Source of the DNA: JBAZQS01 sp041645075 | GTDB taxonomy: Bacteria; Patescibacteriota; Patescibacteriia; 2-01-FULL-39-33 | Length of the DNA stretch: 27,518 nt | Assembly (NCBI GenBank): GCA_041645075.1 | Contig: JBAZQS010000012.1 | Span: 1 to 27,518 of the forward strand | Reading direction: 5' to 3' | Shown: one piece after another, positions 8,563-15,849 of the stretch | Layout: each line of letters begins with the position of its first letter | Position numbering within the stretch: position 1 is the stretch's first letter | Made by a program: the position numbers and the translations under genes | The notes under the pieces: generated by a model | The model's input: the letters and a program-made list of their open reading frames with translations, nothing else | What the model was told of the DNA's origin: nothing | Databases searched by the model: none

Positions 8563-10161
8563 TTAAATCAAACTTTTTCCTGTCATTTCCTTGGGCTGTT
8601 TTAAGCCCATAACTTTTAAAATAGTGGGGGCGACATCGGATAATAGACCGGATGGCTGAACCAAGCTTAAATCAGAATTCGGACTATCGGCATAACCGGC
8701 CGTTTTTCCCTCCCACTCTTTACCGACAATAATAAAGGGCACGGGATAAGTGCTGTGCTCTTTATCTATTTTGCCTGATTGCAAATTCACCAGCTCTTCG
8801 GCATTGCCATGATCCGCGGTAATAAACGCCACGCCATTTTTTGCCAATATCACCTCAACCAATTGCTTGACGCAATCATCAATAATCTCGCACGCCTTAA
8901 TGGTCGGTTTTAATTCGCCGGTGTGGCTTAACATATCGCCATTGGCGAAATTTAAAACAATGAAATCATATTTATCATCCATTATGGCATCAATCGCTTT
9001 TTTGGTTATTTCCTTGGCCGACATTTCCGGTTTTTCGACATATGATTTTACTCTGGGCGAAGGCGCTAAAATCCTGTCCTCACCCTTAAACTGCTCTTCT
9101 CTCCCGCCGTTAAAAAAGAAAGTGACATGGGCATATTTTTCGGTTTCCGCAATATGAAGTTGTTTTAACTTATTTTCTGAAATTACTTTGGCGATCGGTT
9201 CATTAATTAATTCGGTCGGATAAGCAACTTCAACCGGTAAATCCTTTTCGTATTCGGTCATGGTCACAAAATATAAATCCTTTAAATAACCGCACGGAAA
9301 TTTTTCAAAACCGGGCAAAACAAACGCCTTGGTCAATTCACGGGCCCGATCGGATCGAAAATTAAAAAAAATCACCGAATCACCCGCTTTCACAGTGGCT
9401 ACGGGCTCATTATTGCCATTGAAAATCGCGGTTGGCACGAATTCCTCGTCGTATATTTTTTTATCATAAGATGCCTGAATGGCCTCAACTGGGTCAGAAA
9501 ATTTTTCTTCTGATTCGCCTCTTACCATCGCCTTATAGGCCAAGACAATCCTTTCCCAGTGGTTATCCCGATCCAGGGCATAAAATCGTCCGGAAATGGT
9601 CGCGATTTGGCCGATTTTATAATTTTTAATTTTCTCTTGCAATTTTTTAATCAAATCCAACCCGGAATTATACGGCATATCGCGGCCATCAAGAAAAGCG
9701 TGGATAAAAACCGGCTTGAATTTTTCCTTGGCGGCCAATTCCAAAAGAGCGTATAAATGATCCATAGAGCCATGAACGCCGCCCAAAGAGATTAAGCCCA
9801 TCAGATGCAGAGACGATTTGTTTTTCTTGGCGTGTTTAATGGCTGCCAGAAATTTTTCATTGGCAAAAAATGAGCCGTCAGTAATTGATTTAGTGATGCG
9901 GGGCAAATTTTGATAGATTAACTTACCCGAACCCAGATTAAGATGGCCGACTTCCGAATTGCCAATCTCACCCCAAGACAAGCCGACGGCTTCGCCCGAG
10001 GCCTGAAGGGTCATTGAAGGGTAGGTCTTGATTAAATTATTGATATTAGGTGTCTTGGCTAAAGAAATCGCATTGCCTCGGGAAGGCGGGGCAATGCCCC
10101 AGCCGTCAAGGATGATTAAGACGACGGGCTTGGGACGAGTAAATTTTTTATTTGAAGTCAT
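8563..10161 (-). CDS. gpmI: 2,3-bisphosphoglycerate-independent phosphoglycerate mutase (copy 1)
   Basis: This enzyme interconverts 3- and 2-phosphoglycerate in lower glycolysis, using two metal ions (usually Mn). The 532-aa length is close to the family norm (about 510). Metal and catalytic residues are visible: Asp19 in LDGWG, the phosphorylated Ser69 in GNSEVGH, GGVHGSMDH near 132, DGRDMP near 160, FFNFRSDRAR near 270, AETEKYAHVTFFFNGG near 340, GDMLSHTGE near 412 and ITADHGN near 455. All the required Asp, His, Arg and Lys positions look intact. It directly follows a second, diverged gpmI (30-base gap). It lacks the extra peptide found in that copy after the RSDRAR block. Confidence 0.96.
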   Translation of the reverse strand: MTSNKKFTRPKPVVLIILDGWGIAPPSRGNAISLAKTPNINNLIKTYPSMTLQASGEAVGLSWGEIGNSEVGHLNLGSGKLIYQNLPRITKSITDGSFFANEKFLAAIKHAKKNKSSLHLMGLISLGGVHGSMDHLYALLELAAKEKFKPVFIHAFLDGRDMPYNSGLDLIKKLQEKIKNYKIGQIATISGRFYALDRDNHWERIVLAYKAMVRGESEEKFSDPVEAIQASYDKKIYDEEFVPTAIFNGNNEPVATVKAGDSVIFFNFRSDRARELTKAFVLPGFEKFPCGYLKDLYFVTMTEYEKDLPVEVAYPTELINEPIAKVISENKLKQLHIAETEKYAHVTFFFNGGREEQFKGEDRILAPSPRVKSYVEKPEMSAKEITKKAIDAIMDDKYDFIVLNFANGDMLSHTGELKPTIKACEIIDDCVKQLVEVILAKNGVAFITADHGNAEELVNLQSGKIDKEHSTYPVPFIIVGKEWEGKTAGYADSPNSDLSLVQPSGLLSDVAPTILKVMGLKQPKEMTGKSLI

Positions 10162-10191
10162 AAAAAATAAATTTGGTGCTTATTTGTAATT

Positions 10192-11784
10192 TTATATCAA
10201 ACTATCTTTGCTCATCAACCCGCTTTTTTTAAGGCCAAATAATTTTAAAATCGTGGGCGCGACATTTCCCAGCGATCCATCGCCTTTCAATCTCTTATGC
10301 CTTAGTCCTTTATGAATTAAAATAAACGGCACCGGATTAGTCGTATGTTCGGTAATAATTTCGCGGGTCTCTAGATTAAGCATGTATTCTAAATTACCAT
10401 GATCGGCGGTAATAATCAATGTGGCCTCTTTTTTGGCGGCGGCTTGAACCACTTTTTTTACATATTTATCAACGGCTTCGGCCGCCTTAATACCGGCTTT
10501 CAAATCGCCCGTGTGGCCAATCATATCGGGACAGGCGAAATTAGCGCAGATGAAATCAAATTTATTCAGACAACTGATTATTTTTTGCGTGATTTTAGCC
10601 GTGGACATGGCCGGGGTTTCCGCGTATGACCTAACATTGGGCGAGGGAATATTGATCCTCTTTTCATTAGCCACGGGATTAGCGTAGCCACCGTTAAAAA
10701 AGAAGGTGACATGAGCATACTTCTCGCTCTCGGCGATATAAATTTGTTTTTTATCTTTTAACAATACGGGCAAGGTCTCTTTGACGTCTTCGGAAGGGTA
10801 GGCGGTAAGGATATTGTCCAAATCGGGCCCGAAATCAGTCATGGCCACGAAAGTAAGGCGAGGTAAAACAGCTTTCCGTCTTGGCGCGCCCGCTTCGCCG
10901 AATCGAGGCGAGTTCGGATTCATTTCCTCAAAGTCATTTTGGACAAATGGCTTGGCCATTTGGCGCGCCCGGTCGGATCTTAGGTTAAAAAAAATTATTG
11001 AATCATCGTCTTTGATTCTCGGGGTCATCTTGCCCCGACGATACATAACAATCGGCTCAATAAATTCATCGGTGATGCCCGCATTATAGGCGCGAGTAAT
11101 CCCCTCCTGAGGGCTTTTCGTCTTATGACCCGTTCCTGAAATCATGGCGTCATAAGCCATAATTGTCCTTGCCCAGGCCTTTTTCCGGTCCATGGCGTAA
11201 AAACGGCCGATGATCGTGGAAATGATTTCATTGGGCCTTAAAAATCTCTCCAAGGCCTCAACCGATTTTAAAGCCGACCGGGGCGGTGAATCGCGGCCGT
11301 CGGTAAATAAATGCAAATAAATATTTTTTACTTTCTTATTCCTTAAAAGAGTCAAAAGCGCCAAAAGATGGTCGGGGTCGCTGTGCGGACTTTGGCCATT
11401 AGACAATAATCCCATTAAATGGATATTTGATTTATGCTTTTTCGCGTGATGGATGGCCGCTAAAAAAGCCGGGTTCTTAAAAAACTCGCCCGTATTAATT
11501 TGCTTGGAAATTTTCACCACATCTTGTTCAATGATTCGGCCGGCGCCCAAATTCAAATGTCCGGCTTCTGAATTGCCAACCTGCTCGGGCGGCAGTCCGA
11601 CGCATTTTCCGGACGCGCAAAGCTTAGTCCAGGAATATTTTTTATACAGCGAATCAATGGTCGGGGTCTTGGCTAAATAAATGGCATTTGACGCGTCATC
11701 TTTGCCCAAACCCCAACCGTCTAATATCAGCAGGATAACCTTCTTGGAGGTTTTAGTGGGTTTATTTTTCATTAATTTATTCAT
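10192..11784 (-). CDS. gpmI: 2,3-bisphosphoglycerate-independent phosphoglycerate mutase (copy 2)
   Basis: This is the second complete gpmI-type mutase (530 aa) in tandem with copy 1. Catalytic blocks are present: LDGWG (Asp22), GNSEAGH (Ser72), DGRDSPP, FFNLRSDRAR, AESEKYAHVTFFFNGG, PDMIGHTG and ITADHGN. It differs from copy 1 in the region around the catalytic His, which reads GQSPHSDPDH instead of GGVHGSMDH, so it belongs to a separate subgroup rather than being a recent duplicate. Residues about 288-302 (PNSPRFGEAGAPR) are an extra peptide encoded by a GC-rich palindrome. Copy 1 has no counterpart at this place. Upstream is a 98-base AT-rich palindromic spacer and then eno, so it may be co-transcribed with eno or separated from it by that spacer. 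Confidence 0.95.
   Translation of the reverse strand: MNKLMKNKPTKTSKKVILLILDGWGLGKDDASNAIYLAKTPTIDSLYKKYSWTKLCASGKCVGLPPEQVGNSEAGHLNLGAGRIIEQDVVKISKQINTGEFFKNPAFLAAIHHAKKHKSNIHLMGLLSNGQSPHSDPDHLLALLTLLRNKKVKNIYLHLFTDGRDSPPRSALKSVEALERFLRPNEIISTIIGRFYAMDRKKAWARTIMAYDAMISGTGHKTKSPQEGITRAYNAGITDEFIEPIVMYRRGKMTPRIKDDDSIIFFNLRSDRARQMAKPFVQNDFEEMNPNSPRFGEAGAPRRKAVLPRLTFVAMTDFGPDLDNILTAYPSEDVKETLPVLLKDKKQIYIAESEKYAHVTFFFNGGYANPVANEKRINIPSPNVRSYAETPAMSTAKITQKIISCLNKFDFICANFACPDMIGHTGDLKAGIKAAEAVDKYVKKVVQAAAKKEATLIITADHGNLEYMLNLETREIITEHTTNPVPFILIHKGLRHKRLKGDGSLGNVAPTILKLFGLKKSGLMSKDSLI
10888..10913. repeat. Intragenic GC-rich palindrome (family 1), in second gpmI
   Basis: Arms GCCCGCTTCG (10888-10897) and CGAGGCGAGT (10904-10913) are inverted copies apart from three positions, all transitions. 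The words match those in the elements at 4023 and 6584. It is read in a different frame from the DUF4012 copy and has no stop codon. The paralogous gpmI next door lacks it, which gives an internal control for insertion. Confidence 0.75.
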
Positions 11785-11795
11785 CGCAGAAAATT

Positions 11796-11882
11796 AAATT
11801 ACGAATTACGAATTTCAAATTACGAATTATTGAAAAAAAATTTTAATTCGTAATTTTTAATTTTTAATTTGTAATTTGTAAT
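11796..11882. repeat. AT-rich palindromic spacer between eno and gpmI
   Basis: A perfect 11-bp inverted repeat, AATTACGAATT (11818-11828) and AATTCGTAATT (11845-11855), is flanked by further copies of the words ATTACGAA and TTGTAATT in opposite orientations. The whole spacer is therefore a degenerate palindrome of nearly 90 bases. It ends at the eno stop codon. A hairpin with a T-rich loop could slow or end transcription, but no canonical terminator is present. I see no coding potential. Confidence 0.65.
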
Positions 11883-13133
11883 TTATTTCACCTCGTCCCA
11901 AATTTCCATCAAGCGATTATACTTGGCCACTCTTTCCATTCGGCAAAGCGAGCCGGTCTTGATGAATTCCGCACCAGAAGCCACGGCCAAATCAGCAATA
12001 AAATCATCCGCCGTCTCACCGCTTCTATGGGAAATCGCGATTTTATATTTATTATTCTGGGCTAATTTAATGCAATCAACCGTTTCCGTGAGCGAACCGA
12101 TTTGGTTTAGCTTGATTAAAATTGCATTAGCCACCCCCTTGGCAATCCCCTCTTCCAGTCGTTCCACGTTGGTCACAAACAAATCATCGCCCACTAAAAA
12201 AATTTTCTTTCCTAATTCTTTTGTCAATTTTTCCCAGCCGTCCCAATCATCTTCGGCTAAGCCGTCTTCAAGCAATTGAATCGGATATTCATTGACCCAG
12301 TCCTTATACATTGCGACCATCTGATTGGAATTCCGATTGGCTTTATCGGCTTTCATATTATATAAACCGCCCTGATAAAATTCCGAAGCCGCCGCATCAA
12401 TGGCGAATTTTACTTCTTTGCCTAATTCATAACCGGCGGTTTCTACGGCTTGAGTCATTACTTCCATGGCCTTCTTGTTGCCCGGCAACTTTGGCGCATA
12501 GCCCCCCTCATCACCCACGGTTACCGGATAATTCATATCTTTCAAAATGGTTTTTAAGGCCTGAAAAATTTCCGCCCCGCACCTTATCGCCTCCTTAATA
12601 TTTTTTTGCTGGGGCATAATCATAAATTCCTGAATATCAATGGACCAGCCAGCATGCGCTCCGCCATTTAAAATATTCATCATCGGCATTGGAAACGACC
12701 ACTTCTTGCCCCCTGGCCAATATTTATCTTTCAAATAAGCATATAAAGGTTTTTTAGAATCAATGGCCGCGACCCTGGCCACGGCCAAGGAAACGCCCAA
12801 GATGGCATTGGCGCCTAATTTTGATTTATTTTTCGTGCCGTCTAATTCCAGCATCAGTTTATCAATTTTCTGCTGCTCCCTTGGATTCAGGCTAATTAAT
12901 TTTGGCGCAATTTTTTTATTGACATTATCAACCGCTTTTAATACGCCCTTGCCGCCATATCTCTTTTTATCACCATCCCGAAGTTCAAGCGCTTCATAAG
13001 AACCGGTGGAGGCGCCGCTGGGCACGGCGGCCCAGGCCTTGATTTTGTTATCTAAAACCACCTCAACTTCAATGGTCGGATTGCCGCGAGAATCCAAAAT
13101 TTCGCGAGCCGTGATTTTCTTGATTTTTGACAT
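11883..13133 (-). CDS. eno: Enolase (phosphopyruvate hydratase)
   Basis: Enolase converts 2-phosphoglycerate to phosphoenolpyruvate. The 416 aa are full length. The N-terminal ARxxxDSRGNPT block (residues 9-20), the mobile loop SGASTGSYEA (39-48), GGAHAGWSIDIQEF (157-170, with His160 and Glu169), catalytic Glu209 in GDEGGYAP, metal ligands Asp246, Glu289 and Asp316, catalytic Lys341 in IKLNQIGS, SHRSGET (368-374) and Lys392 are all present. It lies between the MazG-like gene and the tandem gpmI genes, so consecutive steps of lower glycolysis are encoded together. A TATAAT box at 13157-13162 lies 23 bases before the ATG, but no convincing -35 is seen and no Shine-Dalgarno motif. Confidence 0.97.
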   Translation of the reverse strand: MSKIKKITAREILDSRGNPTIEVEVVLDNKIKAWAAVPSGASTGSYEALELRDGDKKRYGGKGVLKAVDNVNKKIAPKLISLNPREQQKIDKLMLELDGTKNKSKLGANAILGVSLAVARVAAIDSKKPLYAYLKDKYWPGGKKWSFPMPMMNILNGGAHAGWSIDIQEFMIMPQQKNIKEAIRCGAEIFQALKTILKDMNYPVTVGDEGGYAPKLPGNKKAMEVMTQAVETAGYELGKEVKFAIDAAASEFYQGGLYNMKADKANRNSNQMVAMYKDWVNEYPIQLLEDGLAEDDWDGWEKLTKELGKKIFLVGDDLFVTNVERLEEGIAKGVANAILIKLNQIGSLTETVDCIKLAQNNKYKIAISHRSGETADDFIADLAVASGAEFIKTGSLCRMERVAKYNRLMEIWDEVK

Positions 13134-13165
13134 AACCGATTTTGAAATTATTATTTATTATATTT

Positions 13166-13501
13166 TTATTTATTCCAATCAATTTTTTCGTGATAAGCAT
13201 TTTCAATGGTAAAGCCCTCGGGATATCTTTCTTTCAATTTATTTACATTATCCTGAAAAATTTCTTCCAAACTCCAGCCGAAAAAATTGCAAATCATGGC
13301 CGCGTACCAAAGGGTATCGCCGATATTTTCTTTAATACCGCCCGTTATATCATTCTTATGGGCAAAAGTTTTTTTAATGCAACTGGCCACATCGCCGGCT
13401 TCACCGGCCAGGCCCAAACCCCAAGTAGCAATTTCCAACTCGGGGTTATCAAATTTTTTAGCTGTTGATTTACAAAACTCTTGATATTGTTTTAAGTCCA
13501 T
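13166..13501 (-). CDS. MazG-like nucleotide pyrophosphohydrolase
   Basis: This small all-helical NTP pyrophosphohydrolase (111 aa) probably removes non-canonical or surplus nucleoside triphosphates. The metal-binding helices are visible: GLAGEAGDVASCIKK (residues 30-44, Glu34 and Asp37) and KENIGDTLWYAA (57-68, Glu58 and Asp62), the E-x2-E/D ... E-x3-D pattern of single-domain MazG-like and dUTPase-like enzymes. It starts one base after the stop of the SIMPL gene, which suggests coupled translation. Exact substrate is unknown. Confidence 0.85.
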   Translation of the reverse strand: MDLKQYQEFCKSTAKKFDNPELEIATWGLGLAGEAGDVASCIKKTFAHKNDITGGIKENIGDTLWYAAMICNFFGWSLEEIFQDNVNKLKERYPEGFTIENAYHEKIDWNK

Positions 13502-13502
13502 A

Positions 13503-14294
13503 TTATTTTACTTCGTAACTTATACTAACATTAACGACTATATCCTGACTGCCGGCTTGAATGTCCGGAGCTGGCGCGGCTTTTTCCATTGTTGCCGACC
13601 CGCCCAGACCCAAAGCATAGCTGTCATACATTATTGGCATACCCTGACCGCCCTCGCTAAAATTCACAATCTTGCCCAATTTTATCCCAACCTGTTGAGA
13701 CAAAACCTTGGCTTTTTCTTTGGCTTGGTCAATGGCTTTTTTACGCGCTTCTTCTTTGAATTTTTCCGGGTCGTCAATGGTAAATTGAGGGCCATAAACA
13801 TTATTAGCGCCCAAAGTCGTGGCCTTGGCTAAAATATCGCCGATTTTATCAAAATTTCTAATTTTAATCTGGGTTGATTGATTAATGGTATAGCCGATTA
13901 TCCGCTGACTTGAGCCGGTCCAATCATATTTTGGATTAATATTATACTGGTTTGTTTTCATATCTTTCTCATCAATTTTAAATTCATCGCGCAAGGATTT
14001 AACAATGGCATTTATTTTGTCGGTATTTTCTTTTTGGGCGGCAACCACAGTGGCTTTTTCGGTCGTAACGCCAATATTAATGACCGCAATATCCGGAACG
14101 GCGGTAACTTTGCCCATACCGTCAACCGTAACCCGGTCTTTAAATTCCGGCGACTGGCCGATATAGCCATAGGTTTTCCAGGCATTTCTGGTTAGACCCA
14201 CCAGAAATACGGCCAAAATAATTAAAACGACGCCCACAAGCGGGGCCACAACCAGCCTCATTTTTGGCGGATAATAATTTTCTCCATTTAGCAT
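13503..14294 (-). CDS. SIMPL (DUF541) domain membrane-anchored protein
   Basis: This 263-aa protein has one membrane helix near residues 14-31 and then an outward-facing SIMPL/DUF541 domain. Family signs are VTVDGMGKVTAVPDIAVI near 54-71, a long helix KENTDKINAIVKSLRD, IGYTINQSTQIKIRNFDKIG near 137-156 and the paired helix rich in Lys and Ala (KAIDQAKEKAKVLSQQVG) near 188-205. The family is linked to envelope or stress functions but has no firm biochemical role. The segment YDSYALGLGG with a Pro/Ala-rich stretch (AAPAPD) near 230-245 is probably a flexible loop. An internal Met at residue 12 is an alternative start. It lies 11 bases after pgk. Confidence 0.88.
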   Translation of the reverse strand: MLNGENYYPPKMRLVVAPLVGVVLIILAVFLVGLTRNAWKTYGYIGQSPEFKDRVTVDGMGKVTAVPDIAVINIGVTTEKATVVAAQKENTDKINAIVKSLRDEFKIDEKDMKTNQYNINPKYDWTGSSQRIIGYTINQSTQIKIRNFDKIGDILAKATTLGANNVYGPQFTIDDPEKFKEEARKKAIDQAKEKAKVLSQQVGIKLGKIVNFSEGGQGMPIMYDSYALGLGGSATMEKAAPAPDIQAGSQDIVVNVSISYEVK

Positions 14295-14305
14295 AAATTT
14301 TTATA

Positions 14306-15529
14306 TTATTTATTAATTATTAATTTTTTTAAACCCGGCAATTTTTTGCCTTCCAAAAATTCCAGCATGGCTCCCCCGCCCGTGGAAATAAAATTAAATT
14401 TTTTTTCTAAACCCATTTTTCGTATCATCTGCACGGTTTCCCCGCCACCCACAATTTTTTCCGCCCGGCTCTTGGCCAAAATCTTAATCAACTCTCTGGT
14501 GCCCTTGGCGAAAAATGGCGCTTCAATTAATCCCATCGGGCCGTTCCAAACAATCATCCTCGCTCTTTTAATAATGCTGGCATATAATTTTAAAGTATCC
14601 GGCCCGATGTCCAGAATAAACTCATCCTTTTTAATATCGGCCAAGGCGTCAAGCCGCCCCTTTTTGCTATCCAGACCCCTGGCCATCACCCCGTCAACCG
14701 GCACCATAACTTTATTATCCGTCAATTTTATTTTCTTTATTTCCGAAAACATTTCCGACTCAATGATTGATTGACCGACGGCTATGCCCATGGCTTTTAA
14801 AACCGTATTGGCCAAAGCTCCGCCTAATAGTATGTTCTTAGCAACGGGCAAAAAATTTTTAATCAATTTTATTTTGGTAGAAATTTTTACTCCGCCGATG
14901 ATGACGACCAACGGCTGTTTTGGCTTTTTTAAAACCTTGGTTAAATTTTTTACTTCTTCTTCAAGTAAAAAACCGGCATAACTTGGCAAATAATTTTGGA
15001 TAGTGGAAACCGAGGCCTGCTCGCGATGGTCAACCGCAAAAGCGTCATTAACATATATATCACCCAGGTCCGCCAATTGCCGAGCAAAATTTTTACTTGC
15101 CTGCCGAAGCCCTGGCGAAGGCAGGTCGCCTACATCTTCTCTTTTATCAAACCTGACATTTTCCAGCATCATCACCTCGCCGTCTTTCATTCCGCTAATT
15201 ATTTTTTTTACTTTTGGACCAAGAATATTATCAATTTTAATTACCTTCTGCGCCAATAGCTGCGATAATCTTTTGGCCACGGGGTCCAATCTTAAGTTAT
15301 TCACTATTTTACCGTTCGGCCGCCCGAGATGAGCCATAATAACAACCCTGGCTCCCTTTTTCATTAGATATCTAATGGTCGGCAAGGTTTTTACCATCCG
15401 ATAATCTTCGCTTTTGCCAACCCTCAAGTCCTTGGTCAAGGGCACGTTAAAATCAACGCGCAGTAGCACGCGTTTTCCTTTTAAATCCTTAAAATTTTTA
15501 ATAGAATTTATTGTCCCTAATCTATCCAT
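14306..15529 (-). CDS. pgk: Phosphoglycerate kinase
   Basis: PGK makes ATP from 1,3-bisphosphoglycerate and ADP. The 407 aa show RVDFNVP (residues 24-30), the substrate-binding AHLGRP (66-71), LENVRF (122-127), DIYVNDAFAVDHR, GGVKISTKI near 212, WNGPMGLIE and the C-terminal GGGAMLEFLEGKKLPG. Residues about 132-144 (VGDLPSPGLRQA) interrupt the link between LENVRF and ARQLADLGDIYVNDAF. They are encoded by a palindrome at 15100-15125 and look like an inserted surface loop. The gene has its own promoter-like sequence (15539-15567) and is followed at short spacing by the SIMPL, MazG-like and eno genes. Confidence 0.97.
   Translation of the reverse strand: MDRLGTINSIKNFKDLKGKRVLLRVDFNVPLTKDLRVGKSEDYRMVKTLPTIRYLMKKGARVVIMAHLGRPNGKIVNNLRLDPVAKRLSQLLAQKVIKIDNILGPKVKKIISGMKDGEVMMLENVRFDKREDVGDLPSPGLRQASKNFARQLADLGDIYVNDAFAVDHREQASVSTIQNYLPSYAGFLLEEEVKNLTKVLKKPKQPLVVIIGGVKISTKIKLIKNFLPVAKNILLGGALANTVLKAMGIAVGQSIIESEMFSEIKKIKLTDNKVMVPVDGVMARGLDSKKGRLDALADIKKDEFILDIGPDTLKLYASIIKRARMIVWNGPMGLIEAPFFAKGTRELIKILAKSRAEKIVGGGETVQMIRKMGLEKKFNFISTGGGAMLEFLEGKKLPGLKKLIINK
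15100..15125. repeat. Intragenic palindrome (family 2), in pgk
   Basis: Arms CCTGCC (15100-15105) and GGCAGG (15120-15125) with an inner GCC/GGC pair make a 26-base hairpin. The words CCTGCCGAAGCC and GGCGAAGGCAGG differ from family 1. It is read in frame as LPSPGLRQA in a loop of PGK that is normally short. Confidence 0.68.
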
Positions 15530-15538
15530 TGTTTTAGT

Positions 15539-15567
15539 ATTTTATCACAAAAGCCGTTTTTCGACAA
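15539..15567 (-). promoter_or_regulatory. Candidate promoter for pgk
   Basis: On the minus strand TTGTCG (15567-15562), a 17-base spacer and TAAAAT (15544-15539) are preceded by TGA, an extended -10. Nine bases separate the -10 box from the ATG at 15529, so the leader would be 0-4 bases. Confidence 0.55.
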
Positions 15568-15584
15568 AAATCTCAAATTCAAAA

Positions 15585-15839
15585 TTATTCCCCTTCTATC
15601 TCTTTTAATATCCAACCATCACCTTTTGTTTTATTAACAGTTACTCGCAAACCATCGGCCTTTCCTCCTTGCGCCAGCATTTTTATATTAAATACTAAAT
15701 TTTCAGCCAAAATTTCTTCACCATGCTCAACCATAGAGCCGAGTTCAATCACGGCTTTAGTTACTTTTTTTAAATTATTTTTTTGGGCGTAATCAATAAT
15801 CAGGTGATAAATTTGATCCGCCAAATGGAAATCATGCAT
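15585..15839 (-). CDS. hypA: Short HypA-like hydrogenase nickel-delivery protein, no zinc domain
   Basis: HypA, with HypB, delivers nickel to the NiFe hydrogenase large subunit. I chose the ATG at 15839 because it gives the family start MHDFHLADQIYHLI, with His2 as the nickel ligand. A longer reading from 15881 overlaps the large-subunit gene and has no family likeness before this Met. The 84 residues match only the alpha/beta nickel domain (KKVTKAVIELGSM, LVFNIKMLA). The zinc ribbon with two CxxC motifs that normally follows is absent, and no cysteine is present at all. No frameshifted CxxC sequence is seen downstream. It starts about 10 bases after the large-subunit stop codon, so it is the last gene of the hydrogenase run. 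Confidence 0.75.
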   Translation of the reverse strand: MHDFHLADQIYHLIIDYAQKNNLKKVTKAVIELGSMVEHGEEILAENLVFNIKMLAQGGKADGLRVTVNKTKGDGWILKEIEGE

Positions 15840-15849
15840 AATATTTAAA

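Noticed and set aside
10884..10970. Two GGCGCGCC words near the palindrome in the second gpmI
   Set aside because: The second copy is ordinary coding sequence of the conserved RARQ motif, so the pair is not a repeat element.
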